Of a stretch of DNA of 17,245 bases, positions 1-6,371 are shown in pieces (the first letter of the stretch is position 1; every line of letters starts with the position of its first letter). Both the position numbers and the translations under genes were made by a program. A model generated the notes under the pieces. It searched no databases and was not told the origin of the DNA. It saw only the letters and a program-made list of their open reading frames with translations. This DNA comes from a bacterium (GTDB lineage: Bacteria > Patescibacteriota > Saccharimonadia > Saccharimonadales > UBA4665). The DNA is taken from contig JAJZWG010000011.1 of NCBI GenBank assembly GCA_021846795.1, positions 1 to 17,245 on the forward strand. The letters run 5' to 3'.

Positions 1-243
1 GTCGACAAAGATTTTCAAGGCTCAGCTTCAATTAAAAAAGTTTTACCGGTTTTAAATCAAAAATTATCTTATAAGTCATTAAATATTTCAGAAGGCGAAT
101 CAGCTCAAAGAATTTGGATGCAAACCTTTTTAGACAATAATTCTCAATTTAACAAAAAAGAAGTAATTAAAGATTTATTAATTTATTGTGGTTTAGATAC
201 ACTAGCTATGGTTGAAATCTATAATTATCTAAAAACTCTCTAA
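1..243 (+). CDS. DUF2779-type protein, C-terminal end (5' truncated by window)
   Basis: The reading frame is open from base 1 to the TAA at 241-243, giving 80 residues; the start lies outside the window. The fragment has an F-x-G-S-x-S-I-K-K-V-L-P stretch at residues 5-16 and a Y-C-G-L-D-T-L-A-M-V-E run at residues 62-72. Both are what I recall from the C-terminus of DUF2779 proteins, a family of unknown function. Y62 and D66 fit the YxxxD motif III of DEDDy (DnaQ/RNase-H-like) exonucleases, so a nuclease role is plausible, but the other acidic motifs are outside the window. It is convergent with the next gene and their ends overlap by 15 bp. Confidence 0.7.
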   Translation, partial: VDKDFQGSASIKKVLPVLNQKLSYKSLNISEGESAQRIWMQTFLDNNSQFNKKEVIKDLLIYCGLDTLAMVEIYNYLKTL

Positions 244-597
244 TCGATCGTTTAAAAACTTACACCCTGAATCGCTATTACATATTGAATTAATTACAAG
301 ATCAACTTCATTAATTAAATTTTCTTTAGTTTTTTGGTGACGCTCAATTTTTTTATCAATTAGAGCTGTTTGAATCTCATATTTTAAATGTTTACCAAGT
401 ACTGAGAAAATAAATTGACTAACAAACATATTGCCAAATCGAAGAGTTTCTAATTCCATTGAATCGATTCGGTCATCAAGAATTTGAGATTTGTCAGCTA
501 TAAATGATTTTTTTTTATCAAGTTGAGATAATTTATTATTTTCTTGAGTAATCTTTTGGATTAACATCGAGCTTGTCTGACAACACATTTTTCCCAT
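229..597 (-). CDS. hypothetical protein, 122 aa, predicted helical, Cys-pair bearing
   Basis: I do not recognise this protein. It has 122 residues, is highly charged, and is rich in K, E, D, N and Q, with heptad-like hydrophobic spacing over about residues 10-50 and 70-105, suggesting helices or a coiled coil. Cysteines sit at 5-6 (adjacent) and at 106 and 112 (CxxxxxC), which could bind a metal or form a disulfide. A short hydrophobic stretch around residues 55-68 is too weak to call a membrane segment. There is no signal peptide. Support for a real gene: no competing reading frame on the other strand, a TATAAT box 11 nt before the ATG, and the gene filling the space between its neighbours. 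Its 3' end overlaps the DUF2779 gene tail by 15 bp, and it diverges from the glycosyltransferase gene. Confidence 0.55.
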   Translation of the reverse strand: MGKMCCQTSSMLIQKITQENNKLSQLDKKKSFIADKSQILDDRIDSMELETLRFGNMFVSQFIFSVLGKHLKYEIQTALIDKKIERHQKTKENLINEVDLVINSICNSDSGCKFLNDRLESF

Positions 598-608
598 GAT
601 TATTAATT

Positions 609-614
609 ATTATA
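609..614 (-). promoter_or_regulatory. -10 box of the 122-aa hypothetical gene
   Basis: On the minus strand TATAAT (a perfect -10 consensus) ends 11 nt before the ATG at 597. No clear -35 is seen at 16-18 bp. The predicted start would leave a leader of only about 5 nt, with no room for a Shine-Dalgarno site. Confidence 0.45.
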
Positions 615-640
615 ACCATATTTTGCTAAAATAAAATCGC

Positions 641-669
641 TTGTGTTTAGATTTTAATGAAGGTACAAT
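641..669 (+). promoter_or_regulatory. candidate promoter of the glucan operon
   Basis: TTGTGT (641-646), a 17-bp spacer and TACAAT (664-669) form a moderate sigma-70-type promoter in the 112-bp divergent gap. The leader would be about 34 nt. The only purine-rich site, AAAGG at 703-707, sits 2 nt from the ATG at 710, which is close for a Shine-Dalgarno. The -35 match is weak, so this is a tentative call. Confidence 0.35.
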
Positions 670-709
670 GTAATTAATAAAAATAATATGGGATAACAAA
701 ACAAAGGTA

Positions 710-1918
710 ATGAAAGTCTTGATGCTTGGGTGGGAATTACCGCCACATAATAGTGGTGGATTAGGTGTCGCTTCATACAATATTTGTCGATCACTCAAAA
801 AACGCAATATTGATATTGAATTCGTCCTTCCCTATATAAGTAATTATGATTTCGATTTTATGAATGTTATTCCTGCTATACCTCAATCAGGTATTGAATT
901 TATGATGAGTGGTTCATCTTATGATTCATTTAAATATATCGATGAAAACAATCATGAAGTTTGGGTTGATTTTTCCGATCAAGAAAAATTATACGAAGTC
1001 GCCGTTTTAAAAATTATTCAAACTAAAAAATATGATATTGTTCACGCTCATGATTGGATTACTTTTCGGACGGCTTTAAGGGTAAAAGAAAGAAAGAATA
1101 TTCCCGTAGTGTTACATGTGCACTCCGTAGAATCTGATCGATCTGGTGGCAATCAACCAAATCCACTGCATTTTGAAATCGAATCACTAGCCTTTCGACT
1201 GGCTGATAGCATAGTGGCTGTTTCAAATCACACTAAAAATAAAATTATTCATGATTATAATATTCCAGAAAATAAGATAGCTGTTATTCATAACAGTATT
1301 AACCCAGAAGATTTTACGATCAATATTAATGAAGCTAACACTTATACTTACTTAAATCAATTAAAAAACCAAGGATATAAAATTGTTACTAATATTGGTC
1401 GAATGACTATTCAAAAGGGCTTAACTAATTTACTTTATGCGGCTAAAGAAGTTATTTATTATAATCCAAAAACATTTTTTTTAATAGTTGGTAACGGTGA
1501 ACAATTTTTAGAACTAATAACTTTAGCGGCTAACTTAGGAATTGGTGATAAAGTTTTATTTACAGATTTTCAAAGAGGTAAAAACTTAAGAGATGCCTTT
1601 GCGGTTGGTGATTTATTTGTTATGCCATCAATTTCAGAACCTTTTGGTCTAACGGCTCTAGAATCAATTGGTTATGGCGTACCAGCTCTGATATCTAAAC
1701 AATCTGGTGTGGCTGAAGTTATTAATAATTTCTTAAAAGTTGATTTTTGGGATATTAAAGAAATGGTTAATCAAATTTCATCAACTCTTCGATATGATGT
1801 CTTAAAAACCGAACTCTACAATAACGCATATCGTGAATTTAATAATTTATCATGGGATCACACAGCCGAAAAATTAGATAATTTATATCAATATCACACC
1901 AGGACTAATATTTTATGA
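710..1918 (+). CDS. GT4-family glycosyltransferase (glycogen-synthase-like)
   Basis: This is a retaining GT-B glycosyltransferase of 402 aa that probably transfers glucose from a nucleotide sugar onto an alpha-glucan. The N-terminal domain carries the glycine loop SGGLGV (residues 15-20) and HAHDW (112-116), both seen in glycogen/starch synthases and related GT4/GT5 enzymes. The C-terminal domain has GRMTIQKG (230-237), whose R231 and K236 are expected to bind the donor phosphates, and the E-x7-E motif (E310, E318) in SEPFGLTALE. There is no signal peptide or membrane segment, so it is cytosolic. Its stop codon overlaps the start of the GH57 gene (ATGA), which ties its role to glucan metabolism. 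Sequence alone cannot separate a glycogen synthase from another GT4 enzyme; context favours glucan synthesis. Confidence 0.85.
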   Translation: MKVLMLGWELPPHNSGGLGVASYNICRSLKKRNIDIEFVLPYISNYDFDFMNVIPAIPQSGIEFMMSGSSYDSFKYIDENNHEVWVDFSDQEKLYEVAVLKIIQTKKYDIVHAHDWITFRTALRVKERKNIPVVLHVHSVESDRSGGNQPNPLHFEIESLAFRLADSIVAVSNHTKNKIIHDYNIPENKIAVIHNSINPEDFTININEANTYTYLNQLKNQGYKIVTNIGRMTIQKGLTNLLYAAKEVIYYNPKTFFLIVGNGEQFLELITLAANLGIGDKVLFTDFQRGKNLRDAFAVGDLFVMPSISEPFGLTALESIGYGVPALISKQSGVAEVINNFLKVDFWDIKEMVNQISSTLRYDVLKTELYNNAYREFNNLSWDHTAEKLDNLYQYHTRTNIL

Positions 1919-3135
1919 AGTACCAAAAAGCACTTGTGTTATATTTACACGTCCATCAACCTTTTAGAATCAAACACTATACTGTTTTTGATATAGGTGT
2001 CGACCATAATTACTTTAATTCGTATGAAGATAATTTAACCAACAATATTCAAATTCTTAACAAAGTAGCCGAAAAATCATACTTACCAACTAATAACCTT
2101 TTATTGAAATTATTAAATAAACACCCTGAATTCAAATTAAGTTTATCGATCTCGGGAACCGTTCTAGAACAAATGGAAAGTTTTACACCTCATGTCCTTA
2201 ATTCATTTAAAGAACTAGTATCGACTGGTCGAGTTGAAATTGTAACTGAAACATATTATCATTCTCTAGCCTTCTTTTATTCAAAAGATGAGTTTAAACG
2301 TCAGGTTGAAATGCATCAACAAAAAATCTTAGAGCTTTTTGGACAAAAACCTTGTGTTTTCAGAAATACTGAGCTCGCTTACAACAATGAATTAGCTAGC
2401 TGGGCTGAAGAAGCTGGTTTTAAGGGAATTTTAGCAGAAGGTTGGGACAATATTTTAAATTGGAGAAGTCCTAATTTTGTCTATCGACCAATTAATACCT
2501 CAAAAATTAGTTTACTGTTAAAAAACTACAAACTATCTGATGACATTGCCTTTCGTTTTGGAGATAAAAATTGGTCAGAGTGGCCACTAACGGCTAATAA
2601 ATTCTGTCATTGGATATCTGAAGATCATAACGCTACCAACATTGATTTATTCATGGATTATGAAACTTTTGGCGAACATCAATGGGAACATACTGGTATT
2701 TTTGATTTTATGGATCATTTACCAATTGAATGGTTAAATAATGAAAATCATAGTTTCATGACTGTTTCTGAAGCTATCGATAACTTTGAACCGGTTGATG
2801 AAATTGATATGCCTTACACGGTTACATGGGCTGATACTGAACGAGATTTATCAGCTTGGTTAGGTAATTCAATGCAACAAAATTCTATTTCAGCTTTATA
2901 TCAATTAGAGAATAAAGTTCTATCGACTAACAATCATAATTTAATTAGTGATTGGCGTAAATTACAAACATCTGATCATTTTTATTATATGTGCACTAAG
3001 TGGTTTAATGATGGCGATATTCATGCATATTTTAGTGCTTATGAAACACCTTATATAGCTTATATGAATTTTATTAACGCCTTAAATGATATACGTTCTA
3101 GATTATTCGACTTAGGAGTCGATTTTAATGGCTAG
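1915..3135 (+). CDS. GH57 family alpha-amylase-like glycoside hydrolase
   Basis: This 406-aa protein is a GH57 (beta/alpha)7-barrel enzyme acting on alpha-1,4-glucans by a retaining mechanism. Visible motifs: LHVHQPFR (11-18); CVFRNTELAYNNE (147-159) with the likely nucleophile E153; LFMDYETFGEHQW (245-257) with the likely acid/base D248; and WADTERDLSAWLGN (305-318). At about 400 residues it is shorter than typical GH57 branching enzymes (over 500 aa) and closer to the MJ1611-type amylases of methanogens, so alpha-amylase or glucanotransferase is preferred over branching enzyme. There is no secretion signal. It overlaps the upstream gene by 4 bp and the downstream gene by 8 bp, implying translational coupling. 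Substrate specificity is not resolved here. Confidence 0.88.
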   Translation: MKYQKALVLYLHVHQPFRIKHYTVFDIGVDHNYFNSYEDNLTNNIQILNKVAEKSYLPTNNLLLKLLNKHPEFKLSLSISGTVLEQMESFTPHVLNSFKELVSTGRVEIVTETYYHSLAFFYSKDEFKRQVEMHQQKILELFGQKPCVFRNTELAYNNELASWAEEAGFKGILAEGWDNILNWRSPNFVYRPINTSKISLLLKNYKLSDDIAFRFGDKNWSEWPLTANKFCHWISEDHNATNIDLFMDYETFGEHQWEHTGIFDFMDHLPIEWLNNENHSFMTVSEAIDNFEPVDEIDMPYTVTWADTERDLSAWLGNSMQQNSISALYQLENKVLSTNNHNLISDWRKLQTSDHFYYMCTKWFNDGDIHAYFSAYETPYIAYMNFINALNDIRSRLFDLGVDFNG

Positions 3136-5041
3136 ACCAATTGTTTTAAGTAATAATCAGATTTTTGTTGGATTAGATGAATTTGGATTAGTTAATGACT
3201 TCTATTTTCCTTATGTTGGCCTCGATAATTTAATTACTCAAAGAAATTGTCATCACAAAATTGGCGTCTATGTAGATAATCAATTTAGTTGGGTTAATGA
3301 TGGACAATGGAAAATTAATTTAGATTATATTAAAGATAGTTTAGTTTCGCGCATTGTAATGGATAACGAAATTTTGAAAATTAAACTTACTTTTAATGAT
3401 TATATCGATCCGGATTTTAATAATTTTATTCGACATGTTTATATTGACAATTTAGCCGATCAAACCCGTGAAATTAAAATATTTTTTCATCAGGTCTTTA
3501 TTTTATCTAATGAAGGTCGAGGTGATACTGCTATGTACGTTCCAAGTGGAAATTATATTTATAATTATCGAGATAAAAAATCTTTAATTATTAGTGGAAA
3601 ATTTGAGGATGGTAAAAGTTTTGATCAATATTCTATTGGCAATTATCATATTGAAGGTAAAATTGGTACTTATGTTGATGCCGAAGATGGCGAATTATCT
3701 AACAATCCAATCGAACACGCATCAGTTGATTCAACTATTAGATTTACTAAAATTATTGAGGGTGGTGATCAAACCCAACTCGATTATTGGATAATTGCTA
3801 ATCATAAAAAAGAAAGTGCTGAAAAAATTCATTATAATTACCTACTAAATTCCATGGAAAGTCGTCTAGATTATACTATCCATTATTGGAAAAAATGGTT
3901 AGATAATTCAAAATTAAATGACTTTAAATATAAATCAGATATTACAAAAAATTTACTAATTATCAAAGCTCATTGTGATCAAGATGGGTCAATAATCGCC
4001 AGCGGAGATTCAAGTATTTTAAATTATGGTCGAGATTATTATGCTTATTGTTGGCCACGAGATGCATTCTTTGCATTAAATCCATTATTAAAACTAGGTT
4101 TTAATCAAGAAGCTAAACAATTTTTACAATTTTGCATTGATACTATCACTCCACACGGCTATATGCAACACAAATATTTATCCGATAAATCAGTTGGTAG
4201 TACTTGGCATCCACTAATCAACAATAATCAACCAAATTTAGCCATTCAAGAAGATGAAACCGCCGTAGTTTTAATTTTAATTAAAAATTATTTTTCATTA
4301 AATTCAGATAAAAAATTTTTAGAAGACTGTTATAAAAAATTAGTAATACCAGCTGCTAATTTTATCGCATCATTTATTGATCCTCAAACTGGTCTACCAC
4401 ATCCTAGTTACGATTTATGGGAAGAAAAATTTCTAACTACAACTTATACTGTTTCGTCTGTTATAGAAGGTCTTCGATCAGCAGTTGAAATAGCTTTAAT
4501 GATTGGTGAAACAAATTACAATCATTGGCAGGACACTATTGATCAAATTAATAAAAATTTTAATCTCTTATATAATGAATCAAAGGGTCACTTCATTAAA
4601 GGGATTATCATTGATCAAAATCATCAAATTCAACAGGATGACACCTTAGATATTTCAAGTTTAATCGGACCTTTTATTTTTAATATTTTGGAAACAGACT
4701 CTGTTGAAATGCTTTCAACGCTTAAACAAATTGAATTAAACTTAAAAAATACATCTCCAAGTGGTGGAGTTATCAGATATGTTAATGACAAATATTTTTT
4801 AAAAAACGATAATTTTAAAGGTAATCCGTGGATTGTTTGTACGTTATGGTTAGCTAAATATTATCTGGCTATTAATCAAGTTAATGATGCTAAACAATTA
4901 ATTGATTGGTCAAAATCGTTAATGAGACCAACCGGAGCAGTTAGTGAGCAATTTGATGCATTAACTAAACAAGAAATTGGAGTTAATCCACTTGTTTGGA
5001 GTGAATCATCTTTTGTAGATATTTTCCTTAGTTTAAAGTAA
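3128..5041 (+). CDS. GH15 family glucoamylase-like glycoside hydrolase
   Basis: This 637-aa protein has the bacterial/archaeal GH15 layout: an N-terminal beta-sandwich (about residues 1-240) followed by an (alpha/alpha)6 barrel. Barrel landmarks are YGRDYYAYCWPRDA (300-313), YDLWEEK (428-434) with the general acid at E432 or E433, and NPLVWSESSFV (620-630) with the likely catalytic base E626. Family members are inverting exo-enzymes releasing beta-glucose from non-reducing ends of alpha-glucans; some act on trehalose or dextran. There is no signal peptide, so it probably works on intracellular glucan with the GH57 enzyme. It is the last gene of the trio, and its TAA is one base away from the convergent bL33 gene. 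The ATG start overlaps the GH57 stop (ATGGCTAG). Confidence 0.9.
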   Translation: MARPIVLSNNQIFVGLDEFGLVNDFYFPYVGLDNLITQRNCHHKIGVYVDNQFSWVNDGQWKINLDYIKDSLVSRIVMDNEILKIKLTFNDYIDPDFNNFIRHVYIDNLADQTREIKIFFHQVFILSNEGRGDTAMYVPSGNYIYNYRDKKSLIISGKFEDGKSFDQYSIGNYHIEGKIGTYVDAEDGELSNNPIEHASVDSTIRFTKIIEGGDQTQLDYWIIANHKKESAEKIHYNYLLNSMESRLDYTIHYWKKWLDNSKLNDFKYKSDITKNLLIIKAHCDQDGSIIASGDSSILNYGRDYYAYCWPRDAFFALNPLLKLGFNQEAKQFLQFCIDTITPHGYMQHKYLSDKSVGSTWHPLINNNQPNLAIQEDETAVVLILIKNYFSLNSDKKFLEDCYKKLVIPAANFIASFIDPQTGLPHPSYDLWEEKFLTTTYTVSSVIEGLRSAVEIALMIGETNYNHWQDTIDQINKNFNLLYNESKGHFIKGIIIDQNHQIQQDDTLDISSLIGPFIFNILETDSVEMLSTLKQIELNLKNTSPSGGVIRYVNDKYFLKNDNFKGNPWIVCTLWLAKYYLAINQVNDAKQLIDWSKSLMRPTGAVSEQFDALTKQEIGVNPLVWSESSFVDIFLSLK

Positions 5042-5042
5042 A

Positions 5043-5249
5043 TTATTTTTTACGTGGTTTAACTTCGTTACGTCCTAATGATTTTTTTGTCTCAGTAAAA
5101 ATAACATGACGTCGTAATTTAGGACTATATTTTTTAAGAGATAATTTTTCAGGGGTATTTTGAGTGTTTTTATGGGTATAATAAATCCGTTCACCAGTTT
5201 CTTCAGATATCATACCAATTAATTTTCTTTTATCACCTTTTTTTGCCAT
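5043..5249 (-). CDS. rpmG: 50S ribosomal protein bL33 (zinc-free form)
   Basis: This 68-aa protein carries the bL33 core YYTHKNTQNTPEKLSLKKYSP (residues 23-43), which sits near the E site of the large subunit. It has no cysteines, so it is the C-minus form without the zinc ribbon (the CxxC pairs are absent, as in E. coli L33). About 15 basic residues extend the C-terminus beyond the usual 50-55 aa. It is convergent with the GH15 gene with a one-base gap. An extended -10 box lies 7 nt before its ATG, suggesting its own, probably leaderless, transcript. It lies downstream of the tRNA cluster on the same strand. Confidence 0.9.
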   Translation of the reverse strand: MAKKGDKRKLIGMISEETGERIYYTHKNTQNTPEKLSLKKYSPKLRRHVIFTETKKSLGRNEVKPRKK

Positions 5250-5256
5250 ACTTAAT

Positions 5257-5265
5257 ATATTATCA
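5257..5265 (-). promoter_or_regulatory. extended -10 of rpmG, leaderless spacing
   Basis: Minus strand TGA-TAATAT (TGn extended -10; the hexamer matches TATAAT at 4 of 6) ends 7 nt before the rpmG ATG. A start 6-8 nt downstream would fall on the A of the AUG. No Shine-Dalgarno is present between box and start. Confidence 0.45.
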
Positions 5266-5280
5266 TTAAAAAATTAAAAA

Positions 5281-5318
5281 ATAAATAAAAAAAGCACTGG
5301 TTGATCAATCCAATGCTC
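5281..5318 (-). terminator. rho-independent terminator downstream of the tRNA cluster
   Basis: On the minus strand AGCATTGG (5317-5310) pairs with CCAGTGCT (5300-5293), including one U-G wobble, around a 9-nt loop that contains self-complementary TTGATCA. A run of seven T and then ATTTATT follows directly (5293-5281). The plus strand version has a C-A mismatch and a weaker T run, so termination of leftward transcription from the tRNAs is the better reading. Confidence 0.75.
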
Positions 5319-5322
5319 TTTT

Positions 5323-5336
5323 GTTCTTATAAGAAC
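5323..5336. repeat. 14-bp perfect palindrome
   Basis: GTTCTTATAAGAAC is a perfect dyad between the two hairpins. It lies about 58 bp upstream of the rpmG -10 box. It could be a protein-binding dyad or just part of the terminator region; nothing else supports an operator. Confidence 0.4.
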
Positions 5337-5342
5337 TAGCTT

Positions 5343-5365
5343 TTAAGTATTTTTTTTATACTTAA
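5343..5365. repeat. 8-bp inverted repeat with T7 loop
   Basis: TTAAGTAT and ATACTTAA are perfect arms around seven T (plus strand). All pairs but one are A-T, so a hairpin would be weak. Neither strand has a clean poly-T run right after the second arm, so I do not call it a terminator. Confidence 0.4.
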
Positions 5366-5390
5366 CATTTTTATTTAACTACAATTTTTT

Positions 5391-5415
5391 AAAAAAAACT
5401 ATGATTTTTATCACA
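5391..5415 (-). terminator. weak terminator after tRNA-Thr(GGU)
   Basis: On the minus strand TGTGAT (5415-5410) and ATCATA (5405-5400) form a 6-bp stem with one G-U wobble and a 4-nt A loop. A G and eight T follow. It starts 3 nt after the CCA end of the tRNA. The stem is AU-rich, which may be why a stronger terminator follows about 100 bp downstream. Confidence 0.5.
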
Positions 5416-5417
5416 TA

Positions 5418-5493
5418 TGGAGCCATCTTCGGGAATTGAACCCGAGACCTCTTCCTTACCATGGAAGCGCTCTACCAGCTGAGCTAAGACGGC
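5418..5493 (-). tRNA. tRNA-Thr(GGU)
   Basis: The 76-nt cloverleaf folds completely. The acceptor GCCGTCT/AGATGGC has one G-U pair. The anticodon stem CTTCC/GGAAG encloses loop ATGGTAA, giving anticodon GGT. The T arm is TCGGG-TTCAATT-CCCGA. CCA is encoded after a U discriminator base. It reads ACC/ACU codons. It lies 13 nt downstream of tRNA-Tyr and is the last tRNA of the cluster. Confidence 0.95.
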
Positions 5494-5506
5494 TTTTAAG
5501 CTGGTT

Positions 5507-5592
5507 TGGTGCAGGGAGAGGGATTCGAACCCCCGAAGGCGAATGCCAGTAGATTTACAGTCTACCGTGTTTGACCGCTTCACTATCCCTGC
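5507..5592 (-). tRNA. tRNA-Tyr(GUA)
   Basis: This is an 86-nt class II tRNA. The acceptor is GCAGGGA/TCCCTGC with A discriminator and encoded CCA. The anticodon stem GTAGA/TCTAC encloses CTGTAAA, giving anticodon GTA. The long variable arm (TGGCATTCGCCTTC region) and the T loop TTCGAAT fit bacterial tRNA-Tyr. Only 3 nt separate its 5' end from the CCA of the preceding tRNA-Thr, so they must be processed from one precursor. Confidence 0.95.
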
Positions 5593-5595
5593 ACA

Positions 5596-5671
5596 TGGAG
5601 CCGACAGAGGGATTCGAACCCACGACCTGCTGTTTACAAAACAGCTGCTCTAGCCACTGAGCTATGTCGGC
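5596..5671 (-). tRNA. tRNA-Thr(UGU)
   Basis: This 76-nt tRNA has a perfect acceptor GCCGACA/TGTCGGC, anticodon stem GCTGT/ACAGC and loop TTTGTAA, giving anticodon TGT. It has a U discriminator and an encoded CCA. The T stem GTGGG/CCCTC has a U-U mismatch at the second pair (50-64), while the T loop TTCGAAT is normal. It is first of the three tRNAs, 32 nt after the TPR gene stop. An AT-rich TATATA/TATATT stretch 4-6 nt upstream could be a -10, but no good -35 is seen, so read-through from the TPR gene is also possible. Confidence 0.94.
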
Positions 5672-5703
5672 ATTTAATATATAAAAGTTTATCAAACATC
5701 TCT

Positions 5704-6351
5704 TTAAACTACAACTTTTCTAGCGCGTTTTAATTGTTTAATTTTAATGGGTGAATGACTTAATTTTTTAATTCGATTAGCAATTCTATCAGCCTCTTTT
5801 GTATAACCTAAATCTTTATAAGCTTTATATAATAATCCTAATGTTTGTTTAGTAGGCTCTAATCTAACAGATTCAACTAATTCATTGAGCATTTGTTTTT
5901 CATTACCAGTTTTTTCTAAAACTTTTGCATATGCCACATGACGAGCAGCTAAATTTGATTCTAATTTGATAGCTTGTTCGAAAGCAATAGCTGCTTTTTC
6001 ATAATTCTCTGTTTCAAAATAAATTAATCCTAAATTATGTAAACTTGCTGGGCTAGAATCAATACTTGAAGCGATCTCAAAACAATCAATTGCATCCTTA
6101 TATTCTTTTTTTTTAGCGTATAAAACACCCAGACGATTATAAGCAGCTGCATTTTTCTCTTCAATTTTTAAAATCGTTAATAATGCTTTTTCGGCTCTTA
6201 AAAATCTATTTTGTCTCATGGACAAATGAGCTATATCCCATAATTTTGAAATTTTTGTCGATTGTGTATCAATAAGTTCATTGTCGTTTTTTTCTTTAGT
6301 AAAATAGATGACAATTATACCTAAGATAGCGACAATAAGTATGTCTACCAT
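5704..6351 (-). CDS. membrane-anchored TPR protein
   Basis: This 215-aa protein has one hydrophobic N-terminal helix (residues 2-17) with no cleavage site, then a charged linker and about five tetratricopeptide-like helical pairs (roughly 34-66, 67-100, 101-134, 135-167, 169-200). The clearest repeats are AAAYNRLGVLYAKKKEYKDA and SLHNLGLIYFETENYEKAA. A strongly basic tail (about 200-215) follows. TPR proteins are scaffolds for protein-protein contacts; no catalytic domain is visible, so the partner is unknown. Topology is probably a short N-terminal anchor with the TPR domain on one face. It follows holB by 20 bp but appears to have its own promoter with leaderless spacing. The three tRNAs follow it. 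Confidence 0.75.
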   Translation of the reverse strand: MVDILIVAILGIIVIYFTKEKNDNELIDTQSTKISKLWDIAHLSMRQNRFLRAEKALLTILKIEEKNAAAYNRLGVLYAKKKEYKDAIDCFEIASSIDSSPASLHNLGLIYFETENYEKAAIAFEQAIKLESNLAARHVAYAKVLEKTGNEKQMLNELVESVRLEPTKQTLGLLYKAYKDLGYTKEADRIANRIKKLSHSPIKIKQLKRARKVVV

Positions 6352-6357
6352 TAACTA

Positions 6358-6366
6358 ATTATATCA
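6358..6366 (-). promoter_or_regulatory. extended -10 of the TPR gene, leaderless spacing
   Basis: Minus strand TGA-TATAAT is a perfect extended -10. Only 6 nt (TAGTTA) separate it from the ATG at 6351, so initiation 6-8 nt downstream would fall on or next to the AUG. A weak -35 (TTTAAT) lies 17 bp upstream within the end of holB. There is no Shine-Dalgarno. Confidence 0.55.
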
Positions 6367-6371
6367 TCATT

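Noticed and set aside
610..807. 65-codon open frame on the minus strand across the glucan operon promoter and 5' end
   Set aside because: It overlaps the conserved N-terminus of the GT4 gene in antisense and shows no domain features.
3594..3794. 66-codon plus-strand frame inside the GH15 gene
   Set aside because: It is a shifted frame within a well-conserved GH15 coding region.
5494..5506. Possible remnant of tRNA-Gly between tRNA-Tyr and tRNA-Thr(GGU)
   Set aside because: The gap is only 13 nt and shows no tRNA-like arm.
5389..5583. 64-codon minus-strand frame over the tRNA genes
   Set aside because: It runs through tRNA-Thr(GGU) and tRNA-Tyr; the DNA is explained by the tRNAs.
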